A stretch of 64,000 nucleotides of DNA from contig CM067374.1 of assembly GCA_034401795.1 (NCBI GenBank), forward strand, positions 96,350,140 through 96,414,139, given 5' to 3'. Each line of letters starts with the position of its first letter. Within the stretch, counting starts at the first letter, position 1. This DNA comes from Chaetoderma sp. LZ-2023a (taxonomy: Eukaryota; Mollusca; Caudofoveata; Chaetodermatida; Chaetodermatidae). Below are positions 56,324-64,000 of this stretch, piece after piece. The notes beneath the pieces are model-generated. The model ran no database searches. It was not told where the DNA came from and saw nothing but the letters and a program-made list of their open reading frames with translations. The translations under genes and the position numbers were made by a program.

Positions 56324-56600
56324 CAATGCAATTACACTGCAGGTATGCTTTCGTCGATTGTGGGTTCGATTCCCTGTTACTGCAGGTACAGTGAGCAGTT
56401 AGGTTCCATAGTTCGAGGCTATATCCTTGTGGATTCCGTATTGGGCAATAAATATCATAGTGGTCTTTTCAAGACCAGACTGTACATGAAGTTTGACGAA
56501 ATTCTTCACGTTTGGTTGGTTATAGTTGTTTGTTGGTGCCTCTCTGAATATATTTATTGCAAACGATGGCTAGTTTGTTTTAGCAATCCACACTATGCAT
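56324..56600 (+). repeat. Possible second SINE-like fragment with B box
   Basis: GGGTTCGATTCCC at 56362-56374 is a strong B-box match (GGTTCGANTCC). No A box or cloverleaf partner was found upstream, so I do not call a tRNA. Confidence 0.35.
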
Positions 56601-56768
56601 ATCTGTAGAGGCGAGAAATTGCACACCTCCATGTTCTTGTTAAAATTGTAGAACAGAACCTTTCCTATGCTGCTTTAGTATGTTTCTGTTATAAATTATT
56701 TGAGTTTCCTTTTATTTTAGTTTTGTATATTTTAATTTTCTTTAAAAAATTGTTATTTTATTTTTCAG

Positions 56769-56866
56769 AGAGTCATGATTCTGGTAACTTTTATTTCTGT
56801 TTTCGATGGTTGTTAATCGTTTTCAAACGAGAGTTTACATTCCCTGATATCATGCGACTGTGGGAG
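56769..56866 (+). CDS. TBC1D15: TBC1D15-like exon 7
   Basis: The acceptor is TTTTTCAG and the donor GTATGT. The 98 nt complete a glutamine codon and give SHDSGNFYFCFRWLLIVF, then KREFTFPDIMRLWE, ending in phase 0. FCFRWLLxxFKREF is among the most conserved stretches of the TBC fold. The exon lies about 0.9 kb downstream of the DIRS element. Confidence 0.96.
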
Positions 56867-57082
56867 GTATGTATGATTAGCCAGTGTCTTCACAAAGTAT
56901 AAACATCGGTTATCATTGAATGTATTTGATAATTTAGGTTTACGCTATTACGTGATTAAATCGAAAATCGTGATTATTTTTTAAATTGTGAATTTATATG
57001 ATTAGAAATTAAATAATCGAATAATTGTGAATAATTTCTACTGTGTAAATATTTCAAAATCTACCTTTTAATTACTCGTTAA

Positions 57083-57310
57083 TGCAATAGGTCAGGAAAA
57101 TTTACATTTTGCTCAGAGAATGTACGTTCATTTGGAGGCCAAGAGAAGACTGAAAATGTATTACAGGAATGACTAGCCTGAAATTCGAGCCAGGCATTCC
57201 AGTGATGTATTGGCAAAAACAGTTTTCTCTTGGCCTGCAAATGGACATTTCTATATATACTTTTGTTTTTCTGTCTGGATAACTTATGCTCTGGCGTATA
57301 AGGATTAATC
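57083..57310. mobile_element. Type A MITE, degraded
   Basis: GGAGGCCAAGAGAAGACTG left, TTTTCTCTTGGCCTGCAAAT right. Apex diverged (AGCCTGAAATTCGAGCC). Confidence 0.65.
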
Positions 57311-57423
57311 GAGTAATCATGATTTATCTTAAATAATCTATCATGATCACTCAAATTAACAATCGCGTACGCCTATTGATAACAAATGTAGAATGGATTA
57401 AGTAGTAAATTGATGTGATTTTG

Positions 57424-57662
57424 GCCCTTCGTTGATCAAGCCTGCCCATGCTCAACCTTGCATGGCTCCTGCGAAATGTTTATTTTCAGGCCAATAGAAG
57501 ACTATTTTTGGAATTTTGCCACTGGAATGGCTGGCTTGATAACCGAGCCAGTCATCCCAGTGATAAACTTTAAAAAATAATCATCTCTTGACCTGAAAAT
57601 AAACACTCAGTAAGCAAAAGTTTTAATTTTCTGAACCAATCTTGACATTTAAAGGTTTAATT
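57424..57662. mobile_element. Type A MITE
   Basis: Apex GGCTTGATAACCGAGCC, right end TTGACATTTAAAGGTTTAA. Confidence 0.75.
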
Positions 57663-58194
57663 GAAGTTAAATTTTCCGTAAATTAAGTTGAATTGAAACA
57701 AGACATCACAGGAATAATTGTGCATGATGGTATCTCAAATTTTTCCTGTGGCAATCTAAGCATCTTCATTTTGAATTCATACAGACCTTCATCTCACAGA
57801 ACAATATTTGTTACCAATTATTCTGAGAATCAATCTAAAGAAAATTGTTCCTTCATAACTCTTACCTACAGTTCAGGTAAATTCTGTTCAGAAAAATTAG
57901 GAATAGTTTGCTCAATTAAACAGTCACATTAGTTTCTAAAAAATTGAACAGCTTTAATATATGATACATTTGAAGCAAAGATACTGGGGATTCATGTATA
58001 AATGTGTTAAGAGCAAAATCCACATGCCTATGCCTAGTAGTAGTATGCCATTCTCTCACTTGTGTGCGCTTGTGTTGAGAATTGCCATTATATTTGGCAG
58101 TCACTGCTATACGAGTAGAAATGGATAACAATCGTATAATATATTCTTCTGGATATTTTGAAAATCATTTAACTGTAAGCCGTTGCTGCATAAG
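57663..58194. other. AT-rich, half B hairpin at the right
   Basis: A B left arm at about 58145-58194 stops abruptly where an F repeat starts. Confidence 0.5.
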
Positions 58195-59670
58195 GGAAAA
58201 CGACCTCCAGAACCACTGAAGGGATCGGGCCGAAATTTGGGAGATATGATTAGGGACTAAGGGCCATTAAAGTTTGTAAAAGGGAAGTTAATCCATCAAA
58301 AAACATGAAATGTAGCGTGTTTGGCGGCCATATTGGATTTTTTATTTGATGAATTTTGAAGCCGAAATTGGTTCTATATATGTTTTTGGGTATTCTAAGC
58401 CCAAATTTGCCATTTTTGAAACTGTCGGATAAACGGTTTGACGGCCATCTTGGATTATTTTCCCACCAAAGGCGCTCATACTAAAGCAATGGGAAATTTA
58501 AAATGTCTTCTTTTGGAGAACTGCTAGGCCGATTTCAATTATATTTGGCAAGAAGCATCCTTAGGGCATAGGGATCCAAGTTTATTCAAATGAACCCAAT
58601 CGGCCAATTTGCCTGGTGGCCATTTCGGCTTTCGGCCGGTTTTAGGAAATTGCTTTAAAAATCTTCTCCGAAACCGCTTGGGGAATCGATTCAAGACTTA
58701 TGAAACCTTATCTGGGGAAAGACATAAACCAAGTTTGTTCAAGTTGACTTGATTGACCAAATGGTTCGGCGGCCATATCGGATGACCTAGTTTTCCCGAA
58801 AACGACCTCCAGAACCGGTGACGGGTTCAGGCCGAAATTTAGGAGATATGATTAGGGACTAAGGGCCATTAAAGTCTGTTCAAGGGAAGTTGCTCCGTCA
58901 AAACACATGGCCGCCATGGGCCAATCAAAATGGAGCCTATTTTGCGGCCATATTGGATTTTTTTATTTGATGGATTTTGAGGCCAAAATTGGTTTTATAT
59001 ATCTTTTTGCGTATTCTGAGCTCAAATTTGCAATTTCAAAACTGTCGGATAAACAGTTTGGCGGCCATCTTGGATAATTTTCTCGTCAAAAGCTCCCATG
59101 CTAAAGCAATGGGAAATTTAAAATGTCTTCTTGAGAACTACTAGGCCGATTTCAATTATATTTGGCAGGAAGCATGCTTAGGGCATAGGGATCCAAGTTT
59201 GTTCAAATGAACCGGATCGGCCAATTTGCCTGGCAGTCATTTTGGATTTCAGCCGATTTTATGAAACGTCTTTAAAAATCTTCTCCGAAACCTCTTGGGG
59301 AATATTCATCTAGGCCAAGCGGTAAGCCAAGTTTGTTCAAGAGGACTTGATTGACCAAATGGTTCGGCGACCATCTTGGATGACCTAGTCTTCCCGAAAA
59401 CGACTTCCAGAACCACTGAAGGGATCAGGCCGAAATTTGGGCAGCAGTTTGTTTAAGGACTAAGGGCCATTAAAGGTTGTTCAAGGGAAGTTGATCCGTC
59501 AAAAAAACATGGGCGCAGTGGACCAATCAAAATGTAGCGTGTTTGGCGGCCATATTGCACTTGCAAAAATGTCCACAAACTCATTTAAAAGACTACTAAA
59601 CCACCCACCAACAATTTTGACAAAAGTTGATGGTGCACCAGGTGAGCGACACAGGCCCCTTGGGCCTCTT
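58195..59670 (+). mobile_element. F-type repeat, 5'-truncated
   Basis: Two to three internal units (AGGCCGAAATTTGGGAGA.., CATATTGGATTTTTT, AAGCAATGGGAAATT). Ends CCAGGTGAGCGACACAGG then CCCCTTGGGCCTCTTGTGA. It begins inside a B hairpin. Confidence 0.8.
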
Positions 59671-59941
59671 GTGATTAAAATATTGACAACTCTGCTGCAC
59701 ATGTTCCCTTTAAATTGAGCTATTGATGCGTGACTGAAAGTGTTTGGTATCAAAATTCCCTGCTTCACATGTAATTCAAGGTATAGGTGGGCGCTGTCAT
59801 TGGCAGTTAATGCTGTGAATAGATGGGCTTAGTTATAACAACTTAGTTATAACAACTGGATCTGTGGTCTTATGTACACAAACATGCTTAGAATTTCTAT
59901 CTTTTAATAAATAAAATAGATAAGAAGACAAGTTTTGGTTT
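59671..59941. other. No recognisable feature
   Basis: Short intronic stretch, a doubled TTAGTTATAACAACT at about 59828-59856. Confidence 0.5.
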
Positions 59942-60182
59942 AAACCCTTAATTGACAAGATTTTTTAAGAAAATTAAATTTCTGCTAAATGACTGTCCAT
60001 TTACTGGCCAAGAGACAAATATTTTTGAAAGTTTATCACTGGAATGACTTACTCCGTTATCAAGCTAATCATCCCAGTGAAAAAAAATTTCATCTTTTGG
60101 TCTTCTCTTGGCGTGCAAATGCACATTCTTTAAGACCATTGCAGTAGCCAGTTTTGGCCGGCTTGATGTTTAAAGGGTTCTT
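59942..60182. mobile_element. Type A MITE
   Basis: Left end AACCCTTAATTGACAAG, right end GCTTGATGTTTAAAGGGTT. Confidence 0.75.
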
Positions 60183-60429
60183 TTAAACAAGTCATTTAGC
60201 TGGCATATAGTCCAACTCCCTGTTGAACAGGTCCCATTCATGGGCATGCATGTATAGAAACTATTTGTCCCGCTTGTGTCGTGAGGAGGCCCTACAAATA
60301 GCATGTTTCACCTATTAATATTATAAACCTTGTGTAGCATGTTGATAAAACATTCAGTAATGATCTCTGATACATATATGCAAATCTTCGAAAGTGATTC
60401 TACAATCTTATATATTTACCGTTTTTCAG

Positions 60430-60546
60430 GTTTTATGGACAAATCTACCTTGTAAGAATTTTCACTTACTACTTGTACTTTCAATACTCGATAGTGAGAA
60501 GACAACGCTCATGGAAAACCGGTTTGGATTTACGGAAATACTTAAG
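60430..60546 (+). CDS. TBC1D15: TBC1D15-like exon 8
   Basis: The acceptor is GTTTTTCAG and the donor GTAAGA. The 39 codons in phase 0 encode VLWTNLPCKNFHLLLVLS and ILDSEKTTLMENRFGFTEILK, the last TBC helices. The exon sits between two type A MITEs (59942-60182 and 60611-60847), neither of which touches the splice sites. Confidence 0.96.
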
Positions 60547-60610
60547 GTAAGATTAGCTACGGAGAATCTGTACAAATTTGAAATCTATTTTTAGAGTGAA
60601 AGAATTGTTT

Positions 60611-60847
60611 TAACCCATTATAGCCAAGCCATGCAAAACAGCCCTCCGCAGTTATCCTGTGAAATGTGTATTTGTGAGGAAAGAGGTTATTTTTGAAAAT
60701 TTACAACTGGAATGACTAGCTTGATTAACGATCTAGTCATTCCAGTTGCATATTTTCAATAATAGCCTTCTCTTGGTCTGCAAATTGACATTCACCAGGT
60801 AAAAAATCTGGAATTTCGTGACCGGTCATGACCATTAAAGGGTTAAT
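60611..60847. mobile_element. Type A MITE
   Basis: TTTAACCCATTATAGCC left, GACCATTAAAGGGTTAA right. It begins about 65 bp after exon 8. Confidence 0.82.
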
Positions 60848-60972
60848 ACTGAGCTCTAATATGGCTGGCTCATTCTGAGTTCATTGTCTGATTCAGTAGA
60901 TCAGGTCCATGACATTCGTCTCGTTCATCGGGACACTGATGTGTCATGAATATAGTACACTGCATCAGTAAT

Positions 60973-61202
60973 ACAGTGCAGCTCAGAAATAGCTTTAAAT
61001 GCTTCCAAGACAAAATAAAATGTACTATTGAATATTTGTGACATAATGGTTTGGACGACATTGCGACGTTGCTACCTAAGGCAGCAAAAAGATGTCTTCC
61101 AATACAATTATGTGCAAAGTATTCAACAGAACATTTTTGCGTCAAGTTCAAAATTGTACTAACTAACAGGTTTCTGTTTTTCTATTTAGGAGCTGTACTG
61201 TT
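60973..61202. mobile_element. H-type repeat with B-like core
   Basis: ACAGTGCAGCTCAGAAATAG left and GGAGCTGTACTGTTG right (inverted ends), core GTTGCTACCTAAGGCAGC. Confidence 0.7.
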
Positions 61203-61845
61203 GTACCCTTGCATTCCCTGTTCTTATTTTTGTTGGAAAGCATATCTAGATATTGTTAGACAAGTTTGAATATATTGACCATCACATCTAATCATATGCG
61301 CATTAACCAACAACTTAATGTAATGATTTATACATGACGAAACAAGAGCAATCTAAGATTGCAGACATTCACCCTCAATTTTTTGTCACGCTAAAAATGT
61401 TTTCTGACTTTGCAGATTTTTTTTCTGATTTTCCGGGATCATGCCCAACGTTGTGGAATCATAGTGTATGATCACACCATTTTCCCGGTTCAAATTTGAG
61501 TCTAACCAAATCGGACCAGTAGTTTCCGAGATATGCAATGGTCAAGGATTTACTCAAATTCAGATCCGGGTTCTCTTATCTAGATCATCGCCAGCGTCTG
61601 GAAATCTGATTTCACTGCAAGTTCCTATGTTGTGTTAAAATTTGAGGCAAATCAGATCAGTATTTGTTTAGATACAGCTCAGGCAACAGCTCCCAGTCAA
61701 ATCTCTTTCAAAATATTCAACAGAATGTTTATTAAATTGTAAATTCATCAAGGCATACAATTCCGATGTTTAGTGTCCTTTGCCTTCTCACTGATGTCTG
61801 ATGTACATTGTCTGATGAAGAACTGCTTCTATTACTCATTAACTC
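61203..61845. repeat. L-type repeat and half B hairpin
   Basis: GTTAAAATTTGAGGCAAATC near 61634 and similar words from 61440 match 19.7 kb. A half B right arm lies at 61680-61725. Confidence 0.5.
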
Positions 61846-62044
61846 ATAGCTGATGTCAATATTCTATATTGTACTGTGTCAATTGCAAAGAAACTGGTGT
61901 ATATTTTTCAACAATTTTGGTGGATGATGTTGATGTCTATGACAGCACCATCTTCCACCAAATTTGTTGAAAAATGAGCACCAGTTCACCTTTTAATTTA
62001 ACATTTTTAAATTAAAATTTTGACATCACAGTGCTAAGGGTTAA
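61846..62044. mobile_element. Type C MITE
   Basis: CATAGCTGATGTCAATATTC left, hairpin TTTGGTGGATGATGTTG, right end GTGCTAAGGGTTAA. Confidence 0.75.
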
Positions 62045-62162
62045 AGATGAAAGCAGGTTAGCTTAGCTGTAATAGATCTCACTAGTGTTCCATTGCCATG
62101 GATGGCACTTTCATGTGGACTCAATTCACGTTGTTATGGAGACACACTTTGTCTTGCAACAT

Positions 62163-62365
62163 TTAACCCTTTCATGGCAAAGCTGGCCAAAATCTGGTTT
62201 GCGCAATGTTCCTGAGGAATGGCCATTTGCAGACCAAGAGAAGACTATTTTTGATAATTTACCCCGGAAAAATCTTCATAAAGAGTCTTCTCTTTTCCTG
62301 CAAATGGATGTTCATGAACAAATATTTAGATTTTCTCGACAGAATTTAGCCATTAATGTGTTAAG
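62163..62365. mobile_element. Type A MITE, apex deleted
   Basis: TTAACCCTTTCATGGC left, CCATTAATGTGTTAA right. The apex is missing (TTTACCCCGGAAAAATC). Confidence 0.75.
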
Positions 62366-62404
62366 CTACATAAAGGTTGTGTAATAAATAAATGCATGCA
62401 GTAA

Positions 62405-62730
62405 TGGACCTTTCCAGCTATGCCCCGCCCATCTCTAGCTAAGCTCCACCCATTCCTCGGTCGTGTTGTGATCGATCGATCTCTGAACTCCCTGACTCAA
62501 TTTCCAGAAAACTATGCAGGTTAGCTGTTGAATATTTGGAAACTAATTTGACACCCAGTCAGATTATGTTTATTAAAGAATAACGACATACAATTCGTAC
62601 AACGTGTCGGACTATTAAGTGTTTAAGACAGATTAAATCGAGTCATTCATTCCTTAATTGATTATGACATCATCCTACATGTCACATAGTTGATTATGAT
62701 GTCATATGATGGATGGATAAACTGGAAAGG
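62405..62730 (+). mobile_element. D-type MITE, B core half deleted
   Basis: GGACCTTTCCAGC left and ACTGGAAAGG right. B core reduced to its left arm (62526-62555). It ends only 83 bp before exon 9. Confidence 0.8.
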
Positions 62731-62813
62731 GAAACATGCTGCACAAATAGTAGCAGCTATATACAAACATTGCGGAAATAATAATAATAATAATAATTTC
62801 CTTATGTCCACAG

Positions 62814-63155
62814 CATATTAACGACATTAGTTTTACCATCAATGTAGAACAGACTATGGTAAAGGGCGAGGCAATATATCTTCAGATGAGAAAATGCAGA
62901 AAGCTTCCGCAGGCTGTGAAAGAAATTCTTGGCATCGATAAAGACAAAGAAAAGAAGTCAAAATCAAAGACTCCGAGCTCCTCAAAAAGCTCAACATCTG
63001 CTTCATCATCAACTAAGTCAGACGGATTAGAACTTCCATTAAAGTCACGAGAGAATGTGGACAATAGCGGAACAACAGGGACCACGCCGGATGATAGTAG
63101 TATTGAACTTCTGTCACCAAATTCTGATGGAAATATTAATGAATTCTACTACTAA
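62814..63155 (+). CDS. TBC1D15: TBC1D15-like terminal exon 9 with stop
   Basis: The acceptor is TGTCCACAG, preceded by an AAT repeat. The exon encodes HINDISFTINVEQTMV, then GEAIYLQMRKCRKLPQAV and KEILGID, matching the end of the family core. It then gives a charged, low-complexity tail: a lysine and serine stretch (KDKEKKSKSKTPSSSKS...), an acidic and serine-rich part, and a final NEFYY before TAA at 63153-63155. The tail of about 65 residues is poorly conserved in relatives and is probably disordered. Confidence 0.94.
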   Translation, partial: HINDISFTINVEQTMVKGEAIYLQMRKCRKLPQAVKEILGIDKDKEKKSKSKTPSSSKSSTSASSSTKSDGLELPLKSRENVDNSGTTGTTPDDSSIELLSPNSDGNINEFYY

Positions 63156-63430
63156 TATTATTATCTCTGGTTTAAGACATTCGTTTTGTGATTCAGTGTG
63201 ATCATGGCTGTTTTAACGACCACCTTATGGACATATATATGGTCTTCTAAGTGTAAAGCATATTGAAAAAACTAAATATTGGATCTATTTGACATTGTTA
63301 CCGAGACAGTCATTCTAGTGGTAAGTTTTCTAAAACTGTGTCTGGAAATTGTAATTTTTCATGATTTCTGCAGAATCTGCCTTTGTCCATCTTGACCATT
63401 ACATACAGTACAGCTCTTAAATAAATAATT
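63156..63430 (+). other. Probable 3' UTR with AATAAA
   Basis: This is AT-rich sequence after the stop. The first clear AATAAA is at 63420-63425, just inside an H-type repeat that begins near 63407. A right-arm remnant of a type A MITE (about 63298-63405) lies in the same stretch. The polyadenylation site is inferred from the hexamer only. Confidence 0.4.
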
Positions 63431-63597
63431 TTAAAATACGTCCAGAACAAAATCTAAATCTGCTCATGTTGAATATATTGGACATAATTGGTTGGAAGAC
63501 ATTGCTGCCATAGGACAATCCAAATACGTTAAACATATTCAACCGTATTTTTTATTTTGTTTTGGCAATATGTTAAATTATTGTTTAGCTGTACTGA
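63407..63597. mobile_element. H-type repeat in the 3' region
   Basis: ACAGTACAGCTCTTAAATAA left, TTTAGCTGTACTGAAG right, core GAAGACATTGCTGCC. Confidence 0.65.
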
Positions 63598-63674
63598 AGT
63601 TAATAATCCACCACCATCTCTTAATACTGGGTTCAGTCTCAAGGAAGGTGCACATTCAAGGTAAAACTCTGTCT

Positions 63675-63755
63675 CTGTGTGCCTGCCTGTTTTCCTGCCT
63701 TGCTGCCTGCCTGCCTGTATGCCTACCTGTCAGTCTGTCTGTCTGTCTCTGCCAA
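63675..63755 (+). repeat. CTGC/TGTC low-complexity tract
   Basis: CTGCCTGCCTGCCTGTATG, followed by CTGTCTGTCTGTC. Confidence 0.9.
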
Positions 63756-63829
63756 ATTAATGACATTTATAACAAAGCCCTTTTTGCACTTTTAAAAAAT
63801 CTTTGCAGAGGTTTTGCAATTTACAGACT

Positions 63830-64000
63830 TTTTAGCCATTTAATAACCGAGCTGGTCAAAATGGCCAAATCGGCAAAAACTTGGCTTAGCAGTGGTCTTG
63901 AGAAATGTCTATTTGTAGATCAAGAGAGGAGTATTTTTGAAAATTCACCACTTGAGTGGCACTTGAGTAACAGAGACAGTCATTCCAGTGGGGAATTTTC
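63830..64000. mobile_element. Type A MITE, cut by the window end
   Basis: CCATTTAATAACCGAGC left, GGTCTTGAGAAATGTC, CATTCCAGTGGGGAATTTTC at the window edge. Confidence 0.7.

Larger units (their letters stand above)
28003..63155 (+). other. TBC1D15: TBC1D15/17 orthologue, 3' part of gene (nine exons, Rab GAP)
   Basis: Nine exons join to a 1203-nt coding sequence (400 residues plus stop) with matching splice phases at all eight junctions, which chance would not give. The product follows the TBC1D15/TBC1D17 family from just before the TBC domain to the C terminus. TBC proteins stimulate GTP hydrolysis by Rabs; TBC1D15 is known to act on Rab7 and to work at mitochondria and lysosomes with Fis1. 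Seen here: the arginine-finger motif IxxDxxR as IDKDVKR (product residues 109-115, split across exons 3 and 4), the glutamine finger YVQG (150-153), and family blocks DDYFRMKLQW, MSDLLSP, ENEVDAFWCF, FYFCFRWLL, RLWEV and FGFTEILKHIN. The N-terminal regulatory half, roughly 300 residues in relatives, is missing, so this is a partial gene. Whether the vertebrate TBC1D15/TBC1D17 split applies cannot be told; invertebrates usually have one such gene. Confidence 0.96.

Noticed and set aside
56362..56374. tRNA gene at the strong B box
   Set aside because: No A box at proper distance and no cloverleaf pairing seen; treated as a SINE-like fragment.
62856..63155. Separate 99-codon gene starting at ATG 62856
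   Set aside because: It is the in-frame 3' part of terminal exon 9; homology begins upstream of that ATG at the splice acceptor.

Overview
This is AT-rich metazoan genomic DNA, most likely from a marine invertebrate. A lophotrochozoan or mollusc-like animal is my guess, from the style of the dispersed repeats; I cannot prove it here. Evidence for a eukaryote: one protein-coding gene is split into short exons with GT..AG borders and introns of 0.6 to 9.8 kb. The rest is dense with hairpin-forming transposons, DNA-transposon and LINE relics, a DIRS-type retrotransposon and simple repeats. There are no bacterial operons, no rRNA and no convincing intact tRNA gene.

The gene is the 3' part of a TBC1D15/TBC1D17 orthologue, a Rab GTPase-activating protein, on the + strand. 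Nine exons (28003-28131, 32246-32349, 40667-40761, 43263-43379, 46166-46266, 46834-46933, 56769-56866, 60430-60546, 62814-63155) join with consistent phases into a 400-residue open product ending at a stop at 63153-63155. It carries both catalytic TBC fingers (IxxDxxR and YxQ). The 5' exons are not identified; they lie upstream of the window or hidden in the first 28 kb.

Region 1-28 kb holds no gene I can support. It contains diverged tandem repeats (0.95-3.2 kb), a 2-kb tandem duplication (3699-5739 and 5740-7744) whose junction lies inside a palindromic MITE, a wrecked Tc1-like transposase with three later insertions (14.8-16.2 kb), and many MITEs. Region 28-47 kb holds exons 1-6 among MITEs, a CR1-like LINE reverse transcriptase relic (30.96-32.08 kb) interrupted by a MITE, and the RNase H end of another LINE (42.2-42.8 kb). 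Region 47.16-55.87 kb is one DIRS-type tyrosine-recombinase retrotransposon sitting in intron 6. It has inverted terminal repeats, an internal copy of its own circle junction, broken gag, RT-RNase H, methyltransferase-like and recombinase coding, and two later insertions. Region 56-64 kb holds a tRNA-derived SINE, exons 7-9, the gene end and more MITEs.

MITE families used below, named here for convenience. A: about 240 bp, TTAA/CCCTTT ends, long palindrome with a GGCTCG(ATAAC)CGAGCC apex. B: an 80-100 bp hairpin core (TTGAATATTTTGAAA ... GTTGCTGCC/GGCAGCAAC ...). C: about 210 bp, TTAACCCTT ends, apex related to B. D: about 390 bp, GGACCTTTCCA ends, B at its centre, TGACGTCA motifs. E: about 317 bp, CAGGGCTTTAGAT ends. 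F: a long 'TTAGCTCACCTGG...CCAGGTGAGCGAC' repeat. G, H and K: other repeats with a B core. I, J and L: dispersed repeats without clear ends. The nesting order gives a relative history: Tc1 and LINE first, then A, D and E, then the 2-kb duplication; separately, DIRS inserted into an A copy and was itself hit by F and a SINE-like element.
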